Part shown: positions 11,114-23,179 of the stretch, piece by piece | Numbering within the stretch: position 1 is the stretch's first letter | Layout: the number at the start of each line of letters is the position of its first letter | Source: Medicago truncatula | Lineage: Eukaryota; Streptophyta; Magnoliopsida; Fabales; Fabaceae | Length of the DNA: 64,000 nucleotides | Direction of reading: 5' to 3' | Assembly (NCBI RefSeq): GCF_003473485.1 | Contig: NC_053044.1 | Span: 35,468,091 to 35,532,090, forward strand | Position numbers and translations under genes: made by a program | Notes under the pieces: generated by a model | What the model saw: the letters and a program-made list of their open reading frames with translations, nothing else | Databases searched by the model: none | Told to the model about the DNA's origin: nothing

Positions 11114-14100
11114 CAGTGGCGACTACACCCCCCAGCTAGCCTGGGCTGGTGCCCGGGCTCTGCTTCTACTTTGTTTGGTAAAAGCCCAACCCAATAGCCC
11201 AATTCCTATTAAAAAAAAAAAAAAAAGGGCAGACTTGTGTTATTGTTCAGGCGCGCGTAGTAAAATTAAACTCTTCTCCTTTCATAGTAACTCGACTCTC
11301 CCTCTCTTCTCAGTCTTTTTTTTCACTTTCTTCTCCTTCAGTTCAGAATAGTAGCACCTCTCCATGCTCTCAACTCTCAGTCTCAGACTCTCAGTGATTT
11401 TCATTCCTTATCCTCTTTCTCCTCTCTAGTCTCCACTCTCGTCCACCAGGTCAGGTTTGTTCTATGTTTTTTTTTATTTGTTCTATTTTATTGCTGCTTA
11501 TTTGTTATTTGTTAATGGATGAATCAATGAGTTGATTATTCAAATTTCAAACCACAATTTAGAATTGTTGATTATCCCCAATTTTGATTTTCCAAACCCT
11601 AATTTAGAATTGTGCATTTTGTATGATTGAGTGGAGAGTTTATGAAAGCATACTTAGTTTAGTTACTTACGGTTGTGATTGTGAACTTGTGATCAATTGA
11701 TTATTTGATTATAAGGTTCAAGGTTGTGATTATCACAACTTCAAAAAAAAATTATATGAAGAATTATATAATTTCAGAGATGCAGCTTACGGTTTAGTTA
11801 CTTAGGTTGTTAACATTCATTTTCTTACACAATTATATAAAACAATTGATTATTTGATTACTTACGGTTTAGTTACTTACGGTTCTTAACATTCATTTTC
11901 TTCTTGTTTGTTCTACTTTGTTTTTTATCAGATCAGTAAAAAATTATATGAAATGATGAGAATTAAAATTGTGAATTGTGATGTTTTCAAACTCTTATAT
12001 GTGATATATTATCTTCTGTATAAAATTTCAGAGATGAGGAGATTTTTGGTTGATAGAACAAGTAATGTGAATGTTGTGCAACCGGAAGCCGAAATAGAAG
12101 AACCACCACCTAATGTGGCCAATGAGTTTAATCCAAATGAGATTGTACGTGATCCAGGTCGTAGGAAACAAATTCATACATATGCTCCGGATATTCAAGA
12201 CCAAGTGAGGAGGGCATATATCTTGAAGGGTCCGATGCAACCAAATTTGTCAAGTTTTCCACGTACTCTATTTGGGAGTCAAAGAAGAGCATTTTGTAGC
12301 TCATGGTATAAGAAGTATACATGGATTGAATACAGTGAGTTCAAGGATGCAGCTTATTGTTTCTATTGCTTTCTATTTAAGCAACCCGGGAGGGCCGAGT
12401 ACTTTGGTTTCGATGTCTTCACCAAAGACGGATTTAAAGATTGGAAGCATGCATCTAAAGGCTTGAAAGATCATATTGGTAGTCATAATAGTATGCACAA
12501 CTCATGTATCAAGCATTATGATGATTATAATAATCAAAGACAAAGCATAGAAAGTAAGTTAGCTAAAGCAACTAAGGAATCCGAAGAATTGTATAAGATC
12601 CGTTTGACTTGTTCTCTTGATTGTACTAGATATCTCATAGCACAAGGCATTGCTTTCCGTGGCCATGATGAAAAAACTACTTCTCTAAACAAGGGTAATT
12701 TTAGAGAGATGGTAGATTGGGTAAAATCTAATAATGAACAAGTGAGATATGCTTTTGACCGTGGTGGAAAAAATTGCATAATGACTTCCAGTGACATTCA
12801 AAAGGAACTTGCAGAGTGTTGTGCACATGAAGTTATGAATGTGATTATGGAAGAGCTTGGTGATAAACAATTCTCTGTGCTTATTGATGAGTCACGTGAT
12901 ATATCCGTCAAAGAGCAAATGGCGGTGATGTTGAGGTTAGTAGTTATATTTTCCAATTTATATTATCCGTCAAAGAGCATCTGTGATTTTCTTAGGCATA
13001 TTTATTCTATGTTAATAATGCCTCATTTACTATTTCATTATGCTACAATTAAACTCCTTTGGCATATTATATTTCTAGGTTTGTGAACAACAAAGGGGAA
13101 GTTGTGGAACGATTTATTGCTCTACATCATGTCAAAGATACTACTTCTGAGGCACTAAAGAATGCTCTTTATTGTATTCTTGATCGTTACAAGTTATCTA
13201 TTTTAAGGATACGAGGGCAAGGATATGATGGAGCTTCAAATATGAGAGGTGAATTTAATGGTTTGCAAAGAAAGATTCTAGATGAAAATCCTTATGCTTT
13301 CTATGTCCATTGTTATGCTCACCGCTTGCAATTGGTGATTGTGTCCGTTGCTAGTAGTTGCTCATCTATTAATGATTTCTTTGAGTACATCTCCTTGATT
13401 GTAACAACATCAAGTGCATCTTGCAAGAGAAGGGATGCTTTGATGGAGACACAACACAAAGATATTTTGAAAAAACTTGAGAGTGGTGAGATATCTACAG
13501 GAAGGGGCTTGAACCAATCATCTACTCTTGCTAGACCCGGGGATACTAGATGGGGTTCACATCATACTACGTTGCTTCGTTTGGATCAGATGTGGTCCTC
13601 CGTGTTAGTGGTGCTTAGTATGGTTCATGAAGATGGACGTGGACCATCTCAAGCGGCGGGTTTGATAGAAAAAATGGAAAGCTTTAAATTTGCTTTCATT
13701 TTGAAGTTAATGTTAAAGTTGTTTGGTATCACAAACGAGCTTTCAAAAATCTTGCAAATAAAAGATCTTAATATTGTTAGTGCCATGGAATTAATTAATG
13801 TCGTCAAAGCTCGGTTGGCCACATTGAGAGATAGTGGTTGGGATAATTTATTTGTTGATGTACAAGAATTTTGTGTTGCTAAAGGTATTCCGGTGCCAAA
13901 TATGGATGAAGAAATACCGGTTCGGGGTCGTTCAAGACTAGAAGGGAGGACCATCACTAATCTTCACCATTACCGTGCCGAGATTTTTTATGTTGCTATT
14001 GACAAAATATGTGTGGAGATGGATCATCGCTTTAGTGAAGGAAGTAACATTGTACTTGATTGCTTCTCATGTCTTGATCCCAAAAACTCTTTCTCCAAGT

Positions 14101-14712
14101 TTGATGTTGATAAGCTTGCTCGTCTTGCTGATATTTATCATGTAGACTTTTCTGATGATGATCGTGGAACAATAAGGGAGCAACTTGACACTTATGTACT
14201 TCAAATGAAAAGGCATGCTTCCTTTTCTTCTTGTGAAGATGTTCAAAGTTTGGCTATGAAGATGGTTCAAACTGAGAAACATTTGGTATTTCCATTGGTC
14301 TACAAACTCATTGAGTTGGCTTTGATATTGCCGGTGTCGACAGCTTCCGTTGAAAGAGCTTTTTCAGCAATGAAGATTATTAAGACTAAATTGCGCAACA
14401 AGATCAACAATGTGTGGTTGAATGACTTGATGATATGTTACACCGAGCGGGAGATATTCAAGTCACTTGATGATGTTGATATTATTCGAACATTCACTCG
14501 AAAGAGGTCGCGGAAAGGGCATTTACCTCCTAATTTTATTTAGCACGCCATTAACAGGTTATATTTCATCTTTCTTATTTTAAGTTGTACTTTTGTTGAA
14601 AAAGTGACGAACCTCTTTTATTTCGATTTATGATTATTTATATATATTATGTCACATGAAGTTGCGATAAATTTTTTGCCCAGGCTCTATGAAATTTCTG
14701 GCTTCGCCACTG
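11114..14712 (+). mobile_element. hAT DNA transposon, complete, probably autonomous
   Basis: A 3599 bp element with terminal inverted repeats beginning CAGTGGCGA on both ends and an exact 8 bp target duplication CTTTAATT at 11106-11113 and 14713-14720, the canonical hAT size. Subterminal AGCCTGGGC boxes occur near both ends. It carries one transposase gene. The empty site is given by the first duplication copy, which lacks the element, so insertion followed the tandem duplication or the first copy lost it. The intact ends, exact target duplication and open spliced gene suggest a recent insertion. Confidence 0.9.
12034..14543 (+). CDS. hAT transposase, TTF-type zinc finger / DUF4371 type, two coding exons
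   Basis: Coding exons are inferred as 12034-12935 and 13079-14543; the 143 bp intron has GT-AG ends (TTGAG|GTTAGT ... TTTCTAG|GTTT) and removing it joins MAVMLR to FVNNKGEVVERF, the usual continuous family motif. The product is about 788 residues, normal for this group. Order of domains: a TTF zinc finger at about residues 60-170 (EYSEFKDAAYCFYCFLF), a DUF4371/RNase H-like core with Asp in VLIDESRD (about 282) and GYDGASN (about 348), a HCYAHRLQ motif (about 377), and a C-terminal hAT dimerisation domain with the catalytic-type Glu in SVERAFSAMK (about 725). A further 5' UTR intron ending at TTTCAG 12031 is plausible. The protein cuts and pastes the element. Confidence 0.85.
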
Positions 14713-14720
14713 CTTTAATT

Positions 14721-15170
14721 TACAACAGTCAGAATACACATATCTAATGTCCGATATAAAATAGAATTACTTAGCATCGAAGGAACTTATGAAATCTTTC
14801 TCTTAATTTTTGTGTTATTATCTCTAAACATACTTAAACTACCTCTATTTAAAATTTCGTTAAACATACTTATCTATTTAAATTTCGTTCAACATACTTA
14901 AATGACCTTAGTTTAAATTTCGCTTTAGACCAAAAAATACATTCGATCAGCCTTGTACCAACCTCCAGCTTCAACACCAATAGAACATTGCTCCAATTTA
15001 ACCTGCCTTCTCGGTCTAATCCAAATTAATCTTTAAATTAAATTATTTTACATTCAATTTACTTTTAATCAAATTAATTCTATCTATAGAATTAATTTGT
15101 TAAAATTAATTTTTATTTTTAAAAAGTTTATTAAAATTAAGGGTTAGATACTTTTTCAAAAAAAATTAAG
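14721..15170. repeat. Second duplication copy, right part
   Basis: Resumes the unit interrupted by the hAT element and matches 10397-10825, with an added short tandem duplication around AAATTTCGTT(A/C)AACATACTT. Confidence 0.8.
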
Positions 15171-15600
15171 GGTTAAATAAGTTTTTCGTCCATATAAATA
15201 TATCAAATTTTCATTTTAGTCCCTAAAAAATTAAATTGAACGTTTTCATCCTCACAAAAAAACATTTTGTTTTTGGTCCTTAATAGTCACTTTATATTCA
15301 TGTGAATATCGAAGATTATAGCTCTTTTATGTTCAAATTATATCAATGTTGTGTTCTTTTATTATGTTCAACATTTATACATTCAACATATTATGTTCCA
15401 CTTATGTGTGTGAGTTTATAATGACTTTGTCATTTTCGTTTATCTACAAAAACAAAAAATCAAAAACATGTCAAAATTATATCCATTAGGGACCAAAAAT
15501 AAAACAAAAAATTTTGTAAGGAGGAAAATATCTCATTTTGTTTCTTAGGGACTAAAATTAAAATTTGATATATTTATAGGGACGAAATTAATATTTATCA
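15166..15600. mobile_element. MITE, family with copy at 18970-19325
   Basis: Long imperfect inverted arms: TTTTTCGTCCATATAAATATA near the left end pairs with TATATTTATAGGGACGAAA near the right, and TTTTAGTCCCTA with TAGGGACTAAAA. Exact ends and target duplication are unclear because the left end coincides with the boundary of the tandem duplication. Confidence 0.6.
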
Positions 15601-16106
15601 ACGCATAATCAAAGTATCAAACATACAATCCTTGCTTAAAAACCAGCCTCATGTAAACATAAATAAATTCCAGTGAAAAAGGACTAATAAGATACGATTA
15701 AATAGCCATTGTTAGCAAATATAATATTAAAGTGCACTTGTATCGATTATAATTTTGATCACGGGAGATATAGTCTCATATCTGTAGATTTGGGGAATCA
15801 AGAGCAAAGACAAAATAATAAACGGTTCCTTTATATTGCCTGCACACTAGTAGTGTACTAGATATATAGATAGATATGCTTTATTAGGATTAGCATCAGC
15901 CATTAAAAGACACATCCTTTGCAACCTATCACAAAATTTTGGACACTAGATAGACTAGGATACCAGTTTCTTTATATTTATCTGCCACAAATCCGGGCGA
16001 CAAAATATTCCTCATAAACCGGCAACAGTATCACTCACTCTACTAAAACCCTCAAGAAAATATCACTATTAAAAACTAGTAAAGTTAGTCTATAGTCCTT
16101 TAGTTT
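15601..16106. other. Intergenic stretch, nothing recognised
   Basis: No coding frame or repeat pair seen. Confidence 0.4.
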
Positions 16107-16115
16107 AATTTTAAA

Positions 16116-17632
16116 GGATTAATTATGTTTCAGGTCCCTACAAATAAGCAAGTTTTTAATATTGGTCTCTATTTAAATTTTAATAAATTTTTTATCACCA
16201 ACGTTTTTTTTTGTTTGTAAGTTTGGTTCTTGCCGTCAAACTGTGGTGACTAGGCTAGCAGAATGCTGACTCAAACATGCCACATGAACATTTCAAGTGA
16301 CATGGATGTGGTAAATGACATCATATGTTTTTGGTCCCTATAAAATTGAGACCTTTTAAGTTTAATCTTTACTTAATTTTAATAGTGATTTTGGTCCATA
16401 TAAAAAAATTATGCACTCTGTTTCAGTCCCTAATAAATCTAAATTTGTTTAATTATGTTTAAACTTTTAAGATTTTGAACAATTTTTTGCACAAGTGTTA
16501 AAAACATTACGAAAAGTTTATTTGCAAAAACTTATCTCAAAATTTTATTTCTGCGTCCAAATTTTTGTTACTTTTATTTTGAACTTTTGTCTTTTAAAAA
16601 AATTCTTATTTAATTTATTTCATGTTAAAAAATTCTAAATTTTAGTAAACAAACCTTTTGTAATGTTCTAAACTTTTGTCAAAAAAATCATTGAAAAATT
16701 TAAGAGTTTTTAGAATAGCGTCGTCGCCGTGAACGAGGTGGTGAAAAATCCAAACTCTCTCCTCCTACTTTTTTCACCACCTGGTTCACGTCGGCGACAC
16801 TTTTCTAACCTTCGCTTGCAAATTCATCTAAGACATCAATTTCAACAACTTAATCACACATCAACTTCAACACACATCAACTTCAACACACAAAAACTCA
16901 ATAATCTTAACCATTGAAAAATCTAGCAACAACCTTTTCAAGAGAGAAGCGGAACCAGTCGATTTTCAAGGTTCGGATCGGGAAACAAAGAGTGGGAACG
17001 AAGAAGATTGAAGAGAGCGAAGTAGTAACAAAGAGAAACAATAACACATATTTGTTTTTTTTCTCGGCAAATTCAGGAAATGACCGGAAATATTTGTAGG
17101 GTGAAATATTTTATGGATCTGGAAGAATAATAAGGAATGAAGGAGAGTGATAGGCTTTGACAAAAATTATGGGAAAATTTGTAACTATCCTTAAACTCTT
17201 AAATTTTTCAACAATTTTTTTATACAAGTTTAGACCATTACAAAAGGATCGTTTACTAAAATTTAGAATTTTCTTAACACTTGTGCAAAATATTGTTCAA
17301 AATCTTAAAAGTTTAAGCATAATTAAACAAATTTAGATTTGGTAGGGACTTAAAAGCACGATTAAAATTAAGTAAGGACTAAACTTAAAAGATCCCAATT
17401 TTATAGGAATAAAAAACATATGATGTCATTTACCACATGGCAGCCATGTCACTTGAAATGTCCATGTGTCATGTCTGGGTCAGCACTCTGTTAGCCTAGT
17501 CAGCACAATTTGACAGCAAGGACCAAACTTACAAACGGATAAAAATGTTGGGATGAAAAATTTAATAAAATTTAAATAGGAATCAATGTTGAAAGCTCGC
17601 TTATTTGTAGGGACCATAAACATAATTAACCC
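16116..17632. mobile_element. Foldback element, Mutator-type, exact 9-bp target duplication
   Basis: A 1517 bp element whose two arms, each about 500 bp, are inverted copies (for example CATATGATGTCATTTACCACAT on the right against ATGTGGTAAATGACATCATATG on the left). Ends read GGATTAATTATGTTT and its near reverse complement. The target duplication AATTTTAAA lies at 16107-16115 and 17633-17641. The central 450 bp includes a shorter internal inverted repeat (GTGAACGAGGTGGTGAAAAA with TTTTTTCACCACCTGGTTCAC). No recognisable captured gene. Confidence 0.8.
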
Positions 17633-17641
17633 AATTTTAAA

Positions 17642-18130
17642 TAATAATTTGGTTGAAATTTTTCTATGTTATTTTGGTTTTTTTTTTACTCTATTTGTAT
17701 ATTCAAACTTCAAATTTTTTATTTTATTTTTGTGAGCTCTAAATCTTCAGATTTATGATCTTTTACTCATATTTATATGAAACTTATATTTGAAACTTGA
17801 AAGTTTATATAGAATTAGATTATCAAAAGGTTCAAAATAACATGAAAAAAGATAAATAATTAAATGATTATTTGAAATTAAGTTGAGAAATCATAAATGT
17901 AATTTTGCCTATTTTTTTTAAAACAATTCAGTTCCCGAAGAAACTGGCCAAATACCTAAAATTTATTAAAATAAGGAAGATCTTGATATGTCATGAATGG
18001 AATACGATGAAATGAAATGATTTCAATGTTAATATTATACTTGCATGTAATATAACATTATATGTGATAAATGATAATATAACGATATATGTCAATGTTG
18101 ACAATATTCTTGCAATGAATCATGAAATTC
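17642..18130. other. Intergenic stretch, nothing recognised
   Basis: AT-rich; no coding frame, RNA gene or paired repeat. Confidence 0.4.
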
Positions 18131-18149
18131 TCTTTAGTCTTCTCAAGGT

Positions 18150-18680
18150 TTTGCTATATGTGTTAGAACAATGTAGCAATGAGGTTTTGTGAAAATATGA
18201 ATGAGAACTGAACAAGAAATTTGGGAGAAAAGTACTTTCTATTGAATGTCGAAAATGATTTACAATTTAGGATTTGCATGCACACAATGACATAGGAATC
18301 AATTATACAAGTACATATTCTTCACTTGATTACTTGACAAGGGAGCAATCCAACTAACACCTTCTAACTAACTTTTAAAACTGCCTAGCTAACTCAAACT
18401 ATGAATTAACTAACCCTAAAACTCTTCCTTAACTCATATTGCTCCTCAACCTTTCAAAGGTTTCAATCTTCTAAGACTTGGTCATAACATTTGCACCTAT
18501 GTGCTACAATGTTGTAGAATCTACTTTTCTTTTGGCTAGATGGATAGTTAACTTGTTAATGATCATCATGTATCTTCTTCTTTGATCCTTAGTTCCAAAG
18601 TTAGTGAATCAAATCAAGCAGTTTGACATGCACTCATTGGTCTAATTCTTTTGGCCACATCATTTTGATTAGGTTAAATC
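18150..18680 (-). pseudogene. Probable copia retrotransposon remnant (end of pol plus LTR)
   Basis: On the minus strand a decayed frame reads GANVMTKS then KIETFERLRSNM, resembling the C-terminus of Ty1/copia polyprotein (VADIMTKPL followed by ETFERLR). Just after this comes an LTR-like stretch with CTAGGCAG and TTGCTCCCTTGTCAAGTAA ending near GTTCTAACACA. The frame has stops. Identified by motif memory only. Confidence 0.45.
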
Positions 18681-18969
18681 TAAGCATTTATATTTTATAC
18701 TATCATTTAAATGGAATTTAGTTAGTTACATTCCATTTATTTTGCAACCGAAAATAATTAAGGAGGCACCACCAAAAAAAAAATATTAAAAAAAGTTCAA
18801 TATCTGCCTGAACCTTTGGTGTGACTAACATCACGAAAAAAAAAACCCCTTAAAAAAAAACGAGAAAAACTCCAATAGTCTAATTTCTTCCTCTTTCTTC
18901 TTTAATTTTGTTTTGCAATTTCATGGAAGAAATGGTACCTTTAATTTAATTTTATTTTCAATATTCATA

Positions 18970-19325
18970 ATGAGATTAAATAAAAAAATTCGTCCATAAA
19001 AATATAGCGAATTTTGATTGTAGTCTCTTAAAAATAAAACAAGATGGTTTCATCTTTTCAAAAAAATTCGTTCAATTTTGGGTCCCTAATGGATACTTTT
19101 TGTTCATATCATTGTTGATGTTATGACCCTTTTAAGATGTGTTCAAATTATGATTAATATTTGTATGTTTATATTATGTTCAAAAAATATCAAGAACATA
19201 TCAAAACTATGTTCATTAGGACCATAAACAATTTTTTTTTTTTTTTAGGATGAAAATATCTCGTTTTATTTTCTATGGAATAAAATTAAAATTCGCTATA
19301 ATTTTATGGATCAAAAACTTATCTA
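18970..19325. mobile_element. MITE, second copy of the 15.2-kb family
   Basis: The arms ATTCGTCCATAAAAATATAGC and GCTATAATTTTATGGATCAAA are inverted, and the interior shares GGTCCCTAATGGATAC and TTATGTTCA motifs with 15166-15600. Confidence 0.55.
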
Positions 19326-19890
19326 TCCATTTCCTGGAAAAATAGTGTCATAGTAATATAGAATTTGAGCGGAAATCAAGTAAAACCATATAAAAATATT
19401 ATTCCCGTAAAAAATCAAGCTCAGTTTCTTTCAGACAATTTGTCATATCATTGATTAAATTTACGAAATAAAAATATTTAAAAAAAAATAATATTTGTAC
19501 AATTATTTTATAAAAACTTTTTGACATGGATCTCTCGTGCTCGATTATGTTCTTATTGACCAAAAAAAATAAAAAAAAATAAATTATCATGTAAAAGTTG
19601 TCTCAAATAATTATTGTAAATATCAATCCTCATGTCTCATGTTTGAAAGATGTCGTTAACAGTAATTTATTTCAAACTTTGTATATACATCTACGTAGAG
19701 TCTCTACCTACTCACAAAATTTAGTTGCATGAGAATCGTACTAGGTATAGAAACATGAAAACGAAATAGACTGACAAAAATCAGAGAAATGAAAGAACCA
19801 ACCACCCAAATCGATTAACTTGTCACAAACAGAACAGAAAAAGGAATTTGGGTACGTGTTAATCTAATTTCGACCTGCCATCAGGTAGTG
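19326..19890. other. Intergenic stretch upstream of the BAHD gene
   Basis: No recognised element. The BAHD leader region (19890-20217) has no clear TATA box; TACAAATA near 20085 is a weak candidate. Confidence 0.35.
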
Positions 19891-20217
19891 ATAGAGAAAT
19901 GAGTAGCCAATTGCCAATGCCATCGGTTCACCCAACAGACAGAAAGCAAATCAATCTAGCACATGCACACATGAGCTGTGTTTTACTATTTTTGTTTTGT
20001 TATTCATTTTCTTGCGTAAAGTTATACCTAGAGAATCTTTCAACAAATCTTTCACAGTTATACACACAACGGGGTCCCCCTCCTACAAATACATACATAT
20101 CTACTCTCTTTCTTCACCTTAAAAGCTCCAGAGGCCTAACAATTTTCTCCACCATCCTTTGTCTTTTTATTAAAACTTTCTTTCAAAATTTACATATCAT
20201 AGTTTCAAACTAATCAC

Positions 20218-21522
20218 ATGGGAAGTTCAGTGCGTGTTAAAGAAGCTGTGGTAGTGACACCTTCAGAGCCCACACCAAATTGTGTCCTCTCACTTTCAGC
20301 CCTAGACTCTCAACTTTTTCTCCGCTTCACCGTTGAGTATCTTCTAGTTTATAGGCCCGGGCCAGGCCTGGACAAAGTTGCTACCACTTCTCGTTTAAAA
20401 GCTGCATTAGCAAGAGCTCTTGTTCCTTATTACCCGTTAGCAGGGAGAGTGAGGCCCAGCTCAGATAACCTGGGCCTCGAGGTGGTGTGTAAAGCTCAAG
20501 GAGCGGTTTTCATTGAAGCCGTTAGTGATCGTTACACAGTCAACGACTTCGAGAAAGCTCCAAAGACAGTTGCACAATGGAGGAGACTCTTGTCTTTTAG
20601 CGTGCCAGACGTTCTCAATGGATCACCGCCGTTGATTCTTCAGCTAACATGGCTATCAGACGGCGGCGCAGCTTTAGGAGTTGGAATCAGCCACTGTCTC
20701 ACTGATGGCATCGGTGGTAGCGAGTTTCTCAATTATGTAGCTGAAATGGCTTCAGGAAAACATAGTGGTCCTAAACCAAAACTGGTCTGGGATCGCCATG
20801 TTTTCAATGTTAAGCCAATGACTCGGGATGACTATCTTAATCAGAGTCACCCCGAGTTCAACCGTGTACCGGATCTAAGCGGAGGGTTTATGAACCGGGT
20901 CACTAATCATCTAAGACCAACTTGCATTGTGTTTGATAAACGAAAATTAACCTATCTCAAAACCATGGCTTACCGCACTTGTCAAATTTCTGACTCATCC
21001 TCATTTACATCTTTTGAGGTTCTTGCAGCACACGTGTGGAGAAGCTGGGCGAGAGCAATAGGGTTTCCACCGAACCAGACACTGAAACTATTACTCAGCG
21101 TAAACATAAGAAACCGGGTCAAACCGGGTTTACCGGACGGATACTACGGGAACGCGTTCGTTCTAGCTTGTGCACAAACCAGTGCAAAGGAATTAACGGA
21201 GAAAGGAATCGGGTACGGGTCGGGTTTAGTGAAGAAAGCGAAAGAGAGAGTGGACAGTGAGTATGTGAGGAAAGTGACAGAGATAGTGTCCGAGTCAAGG
21301 GCATGTCCTGACTCGGTGGGTGTGTTGATACTGACACAGTGGTCGAGGATGGGTCTTGAACGGGTTGAGTTTGGAATGGAGAACCCGGTATTTATGGGGC
21401 CCATTTGCAGTGATAGGTACTGTGTGTTTTTGCCGGTGAAGGGTGAAAGAGAGAGTGTCAAGGTCATGGTGGCTGTTCCCGCCGCCGCGTTTGATAACTA
21501 CCACCGGTTTCTCCGGGAATAG
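20218..21522 (+). CDS. BAHD-family acyl-CoA-dependent acyltransferase
   Basis: A 434-residue intronless protein, normal length for the family. The catalytic HxxxD motif is HCLTD at residues 159-163, followed by GIGGSEF. The N-terminal VVVTPSEPTP and YYPLAGR (about 71-77) blocks are typical. The structural DFGWG motif near the C-terminus is altered to EFGMENP (about 384). BAHD enzymes move an acyl group from acyl-CoA to an alcohol or amine in the cytosol; the sequence style is closest to alcohol or hydroxy-fatty-acid (hydroxycinnamoyl) transferases, but the substrate cannot be read from sequence. GC content is visibly higher than in flanking DNA. Start chosen: the ATG directly before GSSVRVKEA, where family homology begins. 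Confidence 0.9.
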   Translation: MGSSVRVKEAVVVTPSEPTPNCVLSLSALDSQLFLRFTVEYLLVYRPGPGLDKVATTSRLKAALARALVPYYPLAGRVRPSSDNLGLEVVCKAQGAVFIEAVSDRYTVNDFEKAPKTVAQWRRLLSFSVPDVLNGSPPLILQLTWLSDGGAALGVGISHCLTDGIGGSEFLNYVAEMASGKHSGPKPKLVWDRHVFNVKPMTRDDYLNQSHPEFNRVPDLSGGFMNRVTNHLRPTCIVFDKRKLTYLKTMAYRTCQISDSSSFTSFEVLAAHVWRSWARAIGFPPNQTLKLLLSVNIRNRVKPGLPDGYYGNAFVLACAQTSAKELTEKGIGYGSGLVKKAKERVDSEYVRKVTEIVSESRACPDSVGVLILTQWSRMGLERVEFGMENPVFMGPICSDRYCVFLPVKGERESVKVMVAVPAAAFDNYHRFLRE

Positions 21523-21599
21523 TTAACCTCTGTTTTGTTTTTTTCATTCTTAGCTAGATTTGACTTGTACAATTTAATAATAATATTTACTTTTTTTAT

Positions 21600-21665
21600 T
21601 TGAGAAACAAGGAGATAATATATCCAAGATCTGCGGTTTGAATCCCGATACCACCAAAAAAAGAT
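21600..21665 (+). mobile_element. Possible decayed SINE end
   Basis: A B-box-like GCGGTTTGAATCCCGATACC is followed by CACCAAAAAAA. Too short to assign to a family. Confidence 0.3.
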
Positions 21666-21822
21666 AAATAGATATCCACTTTTTTTTTAGTGGATAGACA
21701 TCCATTTTTTATACATTCTTTTTTTTTTAGAACATTTTTTATACATTCTTATTGATATTTGATTAATCACCAACAATATATATTTTTTAATAGAATTTTT
21801 AATAATGTATATTAATCCATTA

Positions 21823-22067
21823 TGGAGCTTTCGAAAAAAGTTAAGTTCCACTCTTATTGGTGGTTAAAGGCGAATAATGCCTCTTTTGTGTACGGTTGCG
21901 AGCAGTGGTGGTCGAACCCTTTCTGTTGTTTGGATATCAGCCATTGTTAGTTCTTGTATATATTTGTCAGACACATTGTTTTTTGAGCGTCCTCTTTAGT
22001 ACACCTTGTGCTTAAGAGGCGCCTCAGTTGTTATTAATATATTCCATTTTAGTTTCTTAAAAAAAAT
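21823..22067 (+). pseudogene. 5'-truncated LINE end (SYWWLKAN type)
   Basis: The last 42 codons of a plant LINE ORF2 are open: VKFHSYWWLKANNASFVYG, then EQWWSNPFCCLDIS, stop at 21948-21950. A 3' UTR with CACCTTGTGCTT and ATATATTCCATTTTAG and a short A tail follow. The same tail is seen at 28424-29637 and, on the minus strand, at 29812-30140. Confidence 0.65.
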
Positions 22068-23170
22068 AAAATTAAAGGACTAACAAATATGTTGTTATAA
22101 TTTAGTTTAAATCATGGTTACTACAATTTAAAATCAAAATTGTGGTCGATTCAACTAGTCAAGATTTTCTCCATTTATTAGTGTCTCCATTTCTTCTATT
22201 TGGAGAGATAAAAGTACAAAGAAGTTTGAAAATAATTAATAGTAATCCACTTAGTGGTAGGACATACTACATACTCCTAAATGTATATACTTTTTTATAT
22301 TTATCTTTCATCAAATGACATTATCTATTTACTTTTAGCAAATGAAGAGGATTTTAACCCTAATTCAACGTGGATTAACCACAATTTTTAATGTAAAATA
22401 AATTTATCGTTTCAGTTTTCCATCTTTACTTTTGGTCACTCCTTTTAAGTCAACTCACATGTAGAATTCATATTTTTGAATAAAATTTTGCAAAATTTTC
22501 TATAATATTATAAGAATCACTTTCAAAAGAAATTAGATTTTTTTTAACAAAACATGAGTTAAATATAATTTTTTATATTTTTTACGGTTAAAAAATCATA
22601 TTTAATTCATATTTTGTTAAAAAAAAAAAAAAAACTTGAAGGGATTTTTATAATATGTTCTACACATATATGCGTAATTTTATTAAAGAATACAAAGATT
22701 ATATATAAATTGATTTAAAAATAAAGACTCAAAGTGGAGATTGTAAATTTTATGGAAACTAAATGTCAAATTATTTTTTTGTGAGAAATTAAAACAAAAA
22801 ATTAATATATTAATAAAGATCAAAAATATATTTAACTCTAATTTTGTAACTAATTAAATGAAAATGATTAAGGTTAATCGGGACTGAAAACATACTAATG
22901 GTTCGTTTTCAAATCCAATCAATCAATCAAACTTTTTCTACTGATTGTTACTGTTTTCCAATTCAGGGGGCAAAGTCACTGTGGAATTGTGGGATTAATG
23001 GGTGATCTATCCCCACGTTGAAATTAATCTTATGCCATTCCCACTCACTTAACTTTTTTTCCCAAACTGATCCCGAAATTTTCTTATCATGGTATGGTTT
23101 GATTCTCAAACGTAGTTACAAGATCCTTCCTTAAAGCACCTAAGAATCTTGCTAGCTTTATATGAATGAA
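22068..23170. other. Intergenic stretch, nothing recognised
   Basis: Very AT-rich; no coding frame or repeat pair beyond A and T runs. Confidence 0.4.
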
Positions 23171-23179
23171 TTTCAACAG

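Noticed and set aside
12028-12870. Minus-strand frames in the hAT transposase
   Set aside because: Antisense shadows of the transposase exon.
19899-20213. 104-codon frame just upstream of the BAHD start
   Set aside because: No recognisable content; it ends 4 bases before the BAHD ATG and more likely represents leader sequence. A very long uORF would block the gene.
21036-21504. Several overlapping frames on both strands within the BAHD gene
   Set aside because: Shadows of the high-GC BAHD coding sequence.
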